Source: Comamonas koreensis (GTDB lineage Bacteria; Pseudomonadota; Gammaproteobacteria; Burkholderiales; Burkholderiaceae_C). Taken from it: 64,000 nucleotides of DNA. Both the position numbers and the translations under genes were made by a program. Below, piece by piece: positions 57,454-64,000 of this stretch. Below the pieces are notes generated by a model. It was not told the DNA's origin, searched no databases, and worked only from the letters and a program-made list of their open reading frames with translations. Numbering within the stretch: the stretch's first letter is position 1; each line of letters begins with the position of its first letter. The DNA lies in NCBI RefSeq assembly GCF_014076495.1, contig NZ_CP043575.1, positions 4,650,001 to 4,714,000 on the forward strand, in the 5' to 3' direction.

Positions 57454-60192
57454 TTATGCGAGTTTACCGTGGCAGAGCTTGTATTTCTTGCCACTGCCGC
57501 ATGGGCATGGATCATTGCGGGCCACACGCACGCCTTCAGGCAGCGCCAGCGGCTCGCTGGACTCGGCGTCGCCCGACTCGTCGGGGCCGCTGTAGGTCAC
57601 ATGGGCCGTGCGGTCGTTGCTTTGCTCCAGCTGCTCGGTCGCTTCATCGAGCTGCTCGGGCGAGCGGATCTGCACCGACATCATCACGCGGGTGACCTGG
57701 GTCTTGACCTGGTCGATCAGCTGGCTGAACAGCTCGAAAGCCTCGCGCTTGTATTCCTGCTTGGGCTGCTTTTGGGCGTAGCCGCGCAGGTGGATGCCCT
57801 GGCGCAGGTAGTCCAAGGCGGCCAGGTGGTCGCGCCAGCTGGAATCCAGGGTCTGCAGCAGCACCGCACGCATGAATTGCATGAAGTTCTCCTTGCCCGC
57901 CTGCTCCAGCTTGTCATTGAAGAGGCGTGCGCCTTCGGCAACGACCTTCTCTTCGATTTCCTCGTCGGAGATCGATTCCGCGCCATCGAGCAGCTGCTGC
58001 AGTGGCAGGTCGATGTGCCATTCCTCGCGCAGCACCTTCTCCAGACCGGCCAGATCCCACTGCTCTTCCATGGACTGCTCGGGCACATACTGGCGCACGA
58101 TATCGGCCAGCGCGCTGTCGCGCATGCCGTCGATCATCGGAGCCAGGTCGGCCGCATCCAGAATCTCGTTGCGCTGCTGGTAGATGACCTTGCGCTGGTC
58201 ATTGGCGACGTCGTCGTACTCGAGCAATTGCTTGCGCATGTCAAAGTTGCGCGCTTCCACCTTGCGCTGCGCGCTTTCGATGGAACGGGTCACAATGCCC
58301 GCTTCAATGGCTTCGCCATCGGGCATCTTCAGGCGCTCCATGATGGCCTTGACACGGTCGCCCGCGAAAATGCGCATCAGCTGGTCGTCCAGCGACAGGT
58401 AGAAACGCGAGGAGCCACGGTCACCCTGGCGGCCGGCACGGCCACGCAGCTGGTTGTCGATACGGCGCGATTCATGGCGCTCGGTCGCGATGATGCGCAG
58501 GCCGCCCAGCTCGGTCACCTTGTCGTGCTCGATCTTCCACTCAGCGCGCAAGGCTTCGACCTTGTTGCGGCGCTCCGTCTCGGACAGCGACTCGTCGGCC
58601 TCGATGGCGGAAATCTGCTTTTCGATATTGCCGCCCAGCACGATGTCGGTACCGCGGCCTGCCATGTTGGTCGCGATGGTGATGACGCCGGGGCGCCCCG
58701 CCTGGGCAATGATGTCTGCCTCGCGCTCATGCTGCTTGGCGTTGAGCACCTGGTGGGGCAGATTCTCTTTCTTCAGCATCTCGTCGATGATTTCCGAGTT
58801 CTCGATCGAGGTCGTGCCCACCAGCACGGGCTGGCCGCGCTCGTAGCACTCCCGGATATCGCTGATCGCCGCCGCATACTTCTCGGGCGTGGTCTTGTAG
58901 ACGCGGTCCAGCTGGTCATCGCGCTTGCTGGGGCGGTTGGGCGGGATCACCACGGTTTCCAGACCGTAGATTTCCTGGAACTCATAGGCCTCGGTGTCAG
59001 CAGTACCGGTCATGCCGCCCAGCTTGTTGTACAGGCGGAAATAGTTCTGGAAGGTGATCGATGCCAGGGTCTGGTTCTCGGCCTGGATTTCCACGCCTTC
59101 CTTGGCTTCAACGGCCTGGTGCAGACCTTCGCTCCAGCGGCGGCCCGACATCAGGCGGCCGGTGAACTCATCGACAATCACGACCTCGCCGCCCTGCACC
59201 ACATAGTGCTGGTCGCGGTGGTAGAGGTGCTGGGCGCGCAGTGCGGCGTACAGCTGGTGCACCAGCGTGATGTTGGCGGGATCGTAGAGCGATGCGCCTT
59301 CGGCCAGCATGCCCTTTTCAGCCAGAATGCGCTCTGCCGCTTCGTAGCCTTGCTCGGTCAGGTGGATCTGGTGGCCCTTTTCGTCGACCGTGAAGTCGCC
59401 CGGCTTGGTCACGCCCTCGCCGGTGCGGGGGTCGGCTTCGCCTTCCTGGCGCGTGAGCAGTGGCACCACTTCGCGCATCGCCAGGTAGGCGGCGGTGTGG
59501 TCTTCGGCCTGGCCGGAGATGATCAAGGGCGTGCGCGCCTCGTCGATCAGGATCGAGTCCACCTCGTCGACGATGGCGAAGTTCAGCCGGCGCTGCACGC
59601 GCTCGCTGGCATCTTGCACCATGTTGTCGCGCAGGTAGTCAAAGCCGTACTCGTTGTTCGTACCGTAGGTGATGTCGGAGTTGTAGGCGGCCTGCTTCTC
59701 ATGCTTGGGCAGCTGCGACAGGTTGATACCCACCGACAGACCCAGGAAGTTGTAGAGGCGCCCCATCCAGGTCGCATCACGCGTGGCCAGGTAGTCATTG
59801 ACCGTCACCACGTGCACACCATTGCCGCTCAGCGCGTTCAGGTACACGGGCAAGGTCCCCGTCAAGGTCTTGCCTTCGCCGGTACGCATTTCGGCAATCT
59901 TGCCGTAATGCAGGGCCATGCCGCCCAGCATCTGCACATCGAAGTGGCGCATCTTCATCACCCGCTTGGAGCCTTCACGCACCACGGCAAATGCCTCGGG
60001 CAGGATATTGTCCAGCGACTCTCCGCCAGCGATGCGGTTCTTGAACTCCTGCGTCTTCTCGCGCAATTGTTCGTCGCTGAGCTTTTCGTACTCGGGCTCC
60101 ATCGCATTGATGCGAGCGACGACCTTGCGGTATTGCTTGAGCAGGCGATCATTGCGACTGCCAAAAATTTTGGTGAAGAAATTGGTTGCCAT
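57454..60192 (-). CDS. secA: Preprotein translocase ATPase SecA
   Basis: Motor ATPase of the Sec pathway, 912 residues. Walker A is MRTGEGKT (Lys109), with the DEAD-type [10 protein letters not shown]. The helicase-like second domain has [17 protein letters not shown]. The C-terminus is the zinc/SecB-binding tail [14 protein letters not shown]. It is divergent from the dciA-like gene. No secM-like leader is present; this is normal in betaproteobacteria. Confidence 0.98.
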   Translation of the reverse strand: MATNFFTKIFGSRNDRLLKQYRKVVARINAMEPEYEKLSDEQLREKTQEFKNRIAGGESLDNILPEAFAVVREGSKRVMKMRHFDVQMLGGMALHYGKIAEMRTGEGKTLTGTLPVYLNALSGNGVHVVTVNDYLATRDATWMGRLYNFLGLSVGINLSQLPKHEKQAAYNSDITYGTNNEYGFDYLRDNMVQDASERVQRRLNFAIVDEVDSILIDEARTPLIISGQAEDHTAAYLAMREVVPLLTRQEGEADPRTGEGVTKPGDFTVDEKGHQIHLTEQGYEAAERILAEKGMLAEGASLYDPANITLVHQLYAALRAQHLYHRDQHYVVQGGEVVIVDEFTGRLMSGRRWSEGLHQAVEAKEGVEIQAENQTLASITFQNYFRLYNKLGGMTGTADTEAYEFQEIYGLETVVIPPNRPSKRDDQLDRVYKTTPEKYAAAISDIRECYERGQPVLVGTTSIENSEIIDEMLKKENLPHQVLNAKQHEREADIIAQAGRPGVITIATNMAGRGTDIVLGGNIEKQISAIEADESLSETERRNKVEALRAEWKIEHDKVTELGGLRIIATERHESRRIDNQLRGRAGRQGDRGSSRFYLSLDDQLMRIFAGDRVKAIMERLKMPDGEAIEAGIVTRSIESAQRKVEARNFDMRKQLLEYDDVANDQRKVIYQQRNEILDAADLAPMIDGMRDSALADIVRQYVPEQSMEEQWDLAGLEKVLREEWHIDLPLQQLLDGAESISDEEIEEKVVAEGARLFNDKLEQAGKENFMQFMRAVLLQTLDSSWRDHLAALDYLRQGIHLRGYAQKQPKQEYKREAFELFSQLIDQVKTQVTRVMMSVQIRSPEQLDEATEQLEQSNDRTAHVTYSGPDESGDAESSEPLALPEGVRVARNDPCPCGSGKKYKLCHGKLA

Positions 60193-60330
60193 GCGAACAG
60201 AACCACACAACCAGGGAATGCACTTGCGTCCACCCCTGCCATGCGACCGGAATTCCTAGTGATTAGTGTTGTGTCAGATGGAGGCAATGACCCCGGCTTC
60301 AATACCGGGAACGACGCCTGCCGAATAAAA

Positions 60331-60354
60331 CATTCTACAACCCTGAATAGAATG
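60331..60354. promoter_or_regulatory. Inverted repeat with mirrored TAGAAT boxes between secA and dciA
   Basis: CATTCTA at 60331-60337 and TAGAATG at 60348-60354 are perfect inverted copies ten bases apart. Each contains a TAGAAT -10-like hexamer, one facing dciA and one facing secA. Neither has a good -35, so a divergent promoter or operator is only suggested. Confidence 0.35.
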
Positions 60355-60416
60355 CGTTGTGGCAGGTGCATTGCAATGTATGGCTATCGCCCCCGGTCTG
60401 CCCCTGACACCCCTAT

Positions 60417-60466
60417 CCAGCCATGACCCAGCCATGACCCAGCCATGATCCAGCCATGATCCAGCC
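60417..60466 (+). repeat. 11-bp tandem repeat with chained micro-ORFs before dciA
   Basis: Four full copies of CCAGCCATGAY plus a partial copy. Each copy carries an ATG (60423, 60434, 60445, 60456). The first three open four-codon frames, MTQP, MTQP and MIQP, each stopping at a TGA that overlaps the next ATG as ATGA. The fourth ATG opens the dciA frame. Confidence 0.85.
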
Positions 60467-60764
60467 CCAACGCCGGCATTTCGCCGTCACCGTAGAACAA
60501 GCCGCGAGCGAGGCGCCCACGTTGGCGAGCCTCGTGGCTTTGACGCGGGAGTCTTCTGCCCGCTTCAAACTGGTGGAGCCGCTGATCCCGCCAATGCTGC
60601 GCGCCTCGATCAAGCCCGGCCCGATCGACGGTGACCAGTGGTGCCTGCTGGTGGCCAACAATGCCTGCGCTGCCAAAATGAAGCAGCTGCTGCCGGCGAT
60701 GGCGGCCCATCTGCGCGTCAAAGGCTACCCGACGGCAGATATTCGCCTCAAAGTACTGCGCTGA
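60456..60764 (+). CDS. dciA: DciA-like protein (DUF721), probable replicative-helicase loader
   Basis: A 102-residue protein with the DUF721 pattern: FKLVEPLIPPMLRASIKPGPIDGDQWCLLVANNACAAKMKQLLP. DciA loads DnaB-type helicase in bacteria that lack DnaC, and dciA is often next to secA. The start ATG at 60456 is the last of four ATG codons in an 11-bp tandem repeat, and no Shine-Dalgarno sequence precedes any of them. The identification is by family pattern and location, and the protein is short for the family. Confidence 0.78.
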   Translation: MIQPQRRHFAVTVEQAASEAPTLASLVALTRESSARFKLVEPLIPPMLRASIKPGPIDGDQWCLLVANNACAAKMKQLLPAMAAHLRVKGYPTADIRLKVLR

Positions 60765-60800
60765 GCGACTCCACCAGCGCCGTTAAACGCCACCGGACGC

Positions 60801-60837
60801 AAAAAAGCCGTTCACAGCACTGGCTGGGAACGGCTTG
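60801..60837 (-). terminator. Terminator after tRNA-Thr
   Basis: On the minus strand AAGCCGTTC and GAACGGCTT form a nine-base stem (13-base loop), followed by TTTTTT. It is just past the 3' end of the tRNA gene. Confidence 0.85.
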
Positions 60838-60843
60838 GGAATC

Positions 60844-60919
60844 TGGTGCCGGTTATCGGAATCGAACTGATGACCTACCGCTTACAAGGCGGTTGCTCTA
60901 CCAACTGAGCTAAACCGGC
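60844..60919 (-). tRNA. tRNA-Thr (anticodon TGT)
   Basis: A complete cloverleaf of 76 bases read on the minus strand. The acceptor stem pairs GCCGGTT with AACCGGC, the D-loop has TTAGCTCAGTTGGTAGAGC, the anticodon loop CTTGTAA gives TGT, and the T arm has GTTCGATTC. The CCA end is encoded. A TAGAAT box lies 10-15 bases upstream (60930-60935). Confidence 0.97.
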
Positions 60920-60929
60920 AACACTCGGC

Positions 60930-60935
60930 ATTCTA
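60930..60935 (-). promoter_or_regulatory. Candidate -10 box of tRNA-Thr
   Basis: TAGAAT on the minus strand, ten bases before the tRNA 5' end. A weak -35 (CTTTGT) is 16 bases away. It lies in the 49-base gap after sspB. Confidence 0.35.
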
Positions 60936-60968
60936 TACGGGATTGCCCGTAACAAAGCCGAATGAGGC

Positions 60969-61490
60969 CTATTTGACCAGTTTGAGTGAAGGCTTGCCGC
61001 CCTTGCCTGCGCGGCCGGGCGACTTGCCGTCAGGCGCCGGAGGCTCGTCGCTGGAGGTCACGACCTGCATCACCGGAGACGCAGCGTTGGCCTCGCCAGC
61101 CGGTTCACCCGCATCACCCGCGCTTTCGAGCGCAGCCATCGCGATATCGGCGTCGTCGTCGAGCAGGTCCTCAGGCGGAGGAAAGCCCATGCCCTGGCCG
61201 GTTTCACGCGCAAAAATGGCGACCACGCGGCTGACGGGCACCATGATGTCGCGCGGCACACCGCCAAAACGGGCGGTGAACTCGATGTAGTCATTGCCCA
61301 GCTTGAGCGCACTCGTTGCGTCATAGCTGATGTTGAGCACAATTTCGCCGTCTTTGACAAACTCGCGCGGCACCAGCACCGTCTTGTCCACGCGAACACT
61401 CAGGTACGGGGTCAGGCCATTGTCATTGCACCACTCCACCCAGGCGCGGATCAGGTACGGCTGGGTGGATGTTGTCTGGATTTCACTCAT
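60969..61490 (-). CDS. sspB: ClpXP protease specificity-enhancing factor SspB
   Basis: Adaptor that brings ssrA-tagged proteins to ClpXP, 173 residues. The folded part (about 1-110) begins TSTQPYLIRAWVEWCNDNG and has the peptide-binding segment FTARFGGVPRDIMVPVSRV. A flexible Ala/Gly/Pro-rich linker follows, ending in the ClpX-binding tail PSLKLVK. It is downstream of sspA, the usual pair. Confidence 0.95.
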   Translation of the reverse strand: MSEIQTTSTQPYLIRAWVEWCNDNGLTPYLSVRVDKTVLVPREFVKDGEIVLNISYDATSALKLGNDYIEFTARFGGVPRDIMVPVSRVVAIFARETGQGMGFPPPEDLLDDDADIAMAALESAGDAGEPAGEANAASPVMQVVTSSDEPPAPDGKSPGRAGKGGKPSLKLVK

Positions 61491-61571
61491 TGGACACTTT
61501 CTTCGCGCTCCAGCGCCGCAGAGCACAGCCCTGCGGACGCTGCCCGCCCAGTGGCGGGGCTGGCGCGGCTT

Positions 61572-62183
61572 TTACTTGCGCATAACCTTTTCGGAAGGCG
61601 TCAGCGCCTCGATATAGGCAGGACGCGAGAAGATGCGCTCGGCATACTTGAGCAGCGGTGCTGCGTTCTTGGACAGCTCAATGCCGTAGTAATCCAGGCG
61701 CCACAGCAGCGGGGCAATGGCCACGTCCAGCATCGAGAAGTTCTCGCCCAGGATGAACTTGTTCTTCAGGAACACCGGCGCCATCTGGGTCAGGCGGTCA
61801 CGGATCTGCGCGCGGGCCTTTTCCAGCGCCTTCTCGTTGCCCTTGACGGCACGCTCTTCCAAGGTGTGCACGTGCGTGAACAGCTCTTTTTCGAAGTTCA
61901 GCAGGAACAGGCGCACACGGGCGCGCTCGACGGGGTCGCCGGGCATCAGCTGTGGATGGGGGAAACGCTCGTCGATGTACTCGTTGATGATGTTCGACTC
62001 GTACAGGATCAGGTCGCGCTCGACCAGGATAGGCACCTGGCCATAGGGGTTCATCACGCTGATGTCTTCGGGCTTGTTGAACAGGTCCACATCACGGATC
62101 TCGAAATCCATCCCCTTTTCAAACAGCACAAAGCGGCAGCGGTGGGAGAAAGGGCAGGTCGTTCCCGAATAAAGCACCATCAT
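61572..62183 (-). CDS. sspA: Stringent starvation protein A
   Basis: RNA-polymerase-associated protein with a GST fold, 203 residues. It begins MMVLYSGTTCPFSHRCRFVL and has YGQVPILVERDLILYESNII. E. coli SspA is induced by starvation and acts on transcription. A GAGGAG ribosome site precedes ATG 62183. A strong hairpin with a T run lies about 20 bases upstream, between petC and this gene. Confidence 0.95.
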   Translation of the reverse strand: MMVLYSGTTCPFSHRCRFVLFEKGMDFEIRDVDLFNKPEDISVMNPYGQVPILVERDLILYESNIINEYIDERFPHPQLMPGDPVERARVRLFLLNFEKELFTHVHTLEERAVKGNEKALEKARAQIRDRLTQMAPVFLKNKFILGENFSMLDVAIAPLLWRLDYYGIELSKNAAPLLKYAERIFSRPAYIEALTPSEKVMRK

Positions 62184-62203
62184 GGTGAGAGGCTCCTCAA
62201 AAT

Positions 62204-62240
62204 CAAAAAAGAGTGGACTGCAGTCAATGCCGCCCACTCT
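62204..62240 (-). terminator. Intrinsic terminator or attenuator between petC and sspA
   Basis: On the minus strand AGAGTGG and CCACTCT form a seven-base stem (17-base loop), followed by TTTTTTGATTTT. It ends about 20 bases before the sspA start, so it lies in the sspA leader as well as after petC. Confidence 0.75.
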
Positions 62241-62306
62241 ACACAAATCGGCTACCCCAATTCAAGCCCTGCTCACAGGGACTGAACCGGCTGCACGCAA
62301 ATACGT

Positions 62307-63071
62307 TTACTTCACGTCTTTCCAGAACGCCGCATTCAGGCGCCAGGTGATGAAGATGAGTCCCAGCAAAAATATCAGCACCCCGACGCCGACGCGCATG
62401 CGGGTGTTCTGGCTGGGATCACCCATCCATTGTAGATAGTTCACCAAATCACCCACACTCTTATCGAAATCAGTGGAGTTCATCTTGCCCGGCGTGACCT
62501 GCTGCCAGCCGGTGAACACCTGGGTCTTGTGTCCGTGCTCCTCGACCTCTTGGTAGACCGGCACGCGCACACCTTGCAGCTCCCAGAGCACATGGGGCAT
62601 GCCCACCGAGGGGAAGGCCATGTTGTTCCAGCCGGTGGCCTTGGTGTCGTCCTTGTAGAAAGTGCGCAAGAAGGTGTAGAGGTAGTCGGCACCGGTGCCC
62701 TGGTGGCTGGCACGTGAGCGCGCGACCAGGGTGAGATCTGGCGGGTTGGCGCCAAACCACTCCTTGGCCTGCTTGGGATCGATGGCCGCCTTCATGGTCT
62801 CACCCACCTTGTCGGTGGTGAACAGCAGGTTGTCCTTGATCTGCTGCTCGGTAAGACCAATGTCCTGCAAGCGGTTGTAGCGCATGAACGCGGCTGAATG
62901 GCAGCTGAGGCAATAGTTGACAAACAGCTTGGCGCCGTTTTGCAGCGAGGTGGTGTTGGTCGTGTCGGGCTTGAATTTGTCCCAGGCCACACCGCCTTCG
63001 GCCGCCTGCACGGCACCGGACCCTAAAAGCACACCCAGACCCAGGCATGCGGAGAGAATGATTTTTTTCAT
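62307..63071 (-). CDS. petC: Cytochrome c1 of the bc1 complex
   Basis: Haem protein of the ubiquinol-cytochrome c reductase, 254 residues. A signal peptide ends in VQAAEG. The haem-binding CLSCH is at 54-58, and the C-terminal anchor is VGVGVLIFLLGLIFITWRLN. It follows petB by 18 bases. Confidence 0.97.
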   Translation of the reverse strand: MKKIILSACLGLGVLLGSGAVQAAEGGVAWDKFKPDTTNTTSLQNGAKLFVNYCLSCHSAAFMRYNRLQDIGLTEQQIKDNLLFTTDKVGETMKAAIDPKQAKEWFGANPPDLTLVARSRASHQGTGADYLYTFLRTFYKDDTKATGWNNMAFPSVGMPHVLWELQGVRVPVYQEVEEHGHKTQVFTGWQQVTPGKMNSTDFDKSVGDLVNYLQWMGDPSQNTRMRVGVGVLIFLLGLIFITWRLNAAFWKDVK

Positions 63072-63089
63072 CGTGGGATGCTTTCTGGT

Positions 63090-64000
63090 TCAGTGCGCAT
63101 GGAAGGTGACACGCTCAGGCACCGGCTTGGGTGTGCCTTTGCGGCTCCACCAGGGCATCAGCAGAAAAAAGCCAAAGTAAAACAAGGTACCTACCTGGGA
63201 GACCTTTTCGCCAATCGGCGATGGCGGCTGCACCCCCAGATAGGCGAGCACCACGAAGTTCACGACAAACACCGCATACACATACTTGTGCCAGTGCGGG
63301 CGGTAGCGGATGGAGCGCACCGGGCTGTGGTCCAGCCAGGGCAGAAAGAACAGGATGATCACGGCCAGCCCCATCACCACCACACCCCAGAACTTGGCGT
63401 CGATACCGCCCAGCGCTGCAATGCCGGTGAACGCAAAGGCACCAAACAGCGCCAGCACCACCAGCGCCACCAGCACCAGCAAGCCCTTGAGGACGGCGGC
63501 CATGCGGGTCTTGATGCAGACATAGGCCACGGCTGCGACCAGGATCACCGACAAGGCGACCATCATCTCGCTGGTGATGGCACGCAGCATCGAATAAAAG
63601 GGCGTGAAATACCACACAGGCGCAATATGGTTGGGCGTCTTGAGCGGGTCGGCCGGGATGAAGTTGTTGTACTCGAGGAAGTAGCCACCCATCTCCGGCG
63701 CAAAGAACACGATGGCCGAGAAGATGAACAGGAACACCGCCACGCCAAACAGGTCATGCACCGTGTAGTAAGGGTGGAAAGGCACGCCGTCGAGCGGCCG
63801 GCCCTGCGCATCCTTGGGCGCATTCGGGCCCTTGATCTCGATGCCATCGGGGTTGTTGGAGCCCACATCGTGCAAGGCCAGCAAATGCGCCGCAACCAGG
63901 CCCAGCAGCACCAGCGGCACGGCGATCACATGGAAACTGAAGAAACGGTTGAGCGTCGCATCGCCCACCACATAGTCGCCCCGGATCAGCAGCGCCAGGT
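63090..64000 (-). CDS. petB: Cytochrome b of the bc1 complex, 5' part outside the window
   Basis: Membrane quinol-oxidising subunit; about 303 C-terminal codons are visible and the frame is open to the right edge. The helix D haem ligands are in RFFSFHV and VAAHLLALHDVGSNNP, with 14 residues between them. The Qo motif is PVWY (IAPVWYFTPFYSMLRA) instead of PEWY. Four further helices follow. The Rieske gene petA is expected beyond the edge. Confidence 0.97.
   Translation of the reverse strand, partial: LALLIRGDYVVGDATLNRFFSFHVIAVPLVLLGLVAAHLLALHDVGSNNPDGIEIKGPNAPKDAQGRPLDGVPFHPYYTVHDLFGVAVFLFIFSAIVFFAPEMGGYFLEYNNFIPADPLKTPNHIAPVWYFTPFYSMLRAITSEMMVALSVILVAAVAYVCIKTRMAAVLKGLLVLVALVVLALFGAFAFTGIAALGGIDAKFWGVVVMGLAVIILFFLPWLDHSPVRSIRYRPHWHKYVYAVFVVNFVVLAYLGVQPPSPIGEKVSQVGTLFYFGFFLLMPWWSRKGTPKPVPERVTFHAH

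Noticed and set aside
57412..60426. A 1004-codon open frame on the plus strand
   Set aside because: It is antisense to secA, whose motifs are complete; the frame has antisense-type composition and no recognisable motif.

Overview
The window looks like ordinary chromosome from a betaproteobacterium of the order Burkholderiales, most likely family Comamonadaceae (Comamonas/Delftia/Acidovorax-like). The evidence is high G+C, the protein families seen, and gene neighbourhoods typical of this group: fmdB-DUF502-aspS-nudB-endonuclease, ubiE-Tim44-ubiJ-ubiB, rplU-rpmA-obgE-proB, ispB then pilBCD-coaE-zapD-yacG, and petBC-sspA-sspB. This placement is inference from content; no 16S or database comparison was possible. 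I saw no prophage, integron, complete insertion sequence or CRISPR array.

Layout. 1-5.1 kb (+): 3' end of a dipeptide-type ABC ATPase, its substrate-binding protein, an amidase and a TTC38-like TPR protein. 5.1-8.5 kb (-): LysE exporter, DUF429 protein, DMT-family transporter, folE. 8.5-8.8 kb: a 318-bp inverted-repeat element flanked by CTTAG direct repeats. 8.9-13.9 kb (-): endonuclease/exonuclease/phosphatase protein, nudB, a CsgG/LpoB-like lipoprotein, aspS, DUF502 and FmdB proteins. 14-20.3 kb (-): sodium/solute symporter, then the ubiquinone group ubiB, ubiJ, Tim44-like, ubiE, DUF971. 20.4-24.8 kb (-): HIT protein overlapping a very large FAD/Fe-S oxidoreductase. 25.3-30.4 kb (+): ugpBAEC-ugpQ for glycerol-3-phosphate/glycerophosphodiester uptake. 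30.5-33.4 kb (-): Bug-type binding protein, a polytopic GT-C-like membrane protein and a small membrane protein. 33.5-41 kb (+): hemA, prfA, a signal-peptide-bearing dikinase-like protein, prmC, grxD and a CNNM/CorC-family protein. 41-43.6 kb (-): lytic transglycosylase and proS. 43.7 kb (+): rppH. 44.5-47.7 kb (-): proB, obgE, rpmA, rplU. 47.9-54.5 kb (+): ispB, pilB, pilC, pilD, coaE, zapD, yacG. 54.6-60.2 kb (-): MutT-type hydrolase, DUF815 ATPase, argJ, secA. 60.5 kb (+): dciA-like gene behind an 11-bp tandem repeat. 60.8-64 kb (-): tRNA-Thr, sspB, sspA, petC, petB (cut by the window end).

Most of the window is housekeeping: tRNA charging (aspS, proS), translation termination (prfA, prmC), ribosome proteins and assembly (rplU, rpmA, obgE), haem, quinone, folate, CoA, proline and arginine synthesis, the bc1 complex, Sec export, and type IV pilus assembly. 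I found no large undescribed system.

The observations most worth checking are: (1) a chain of three four-codon micro-ORFs, each joined by an ATGA overlap to the next and finally to the dciA start; (2) the 318-bp MITE-like element beside folE; (3) an apparently exported protein with the His-domain-then-ATP-domain order of glucan, water dikinases, placed between prfA and prmC; (4) a terminator-like hairpin directly in front of sspA; and (5) sequence signs that AspRS is non-discriminating.
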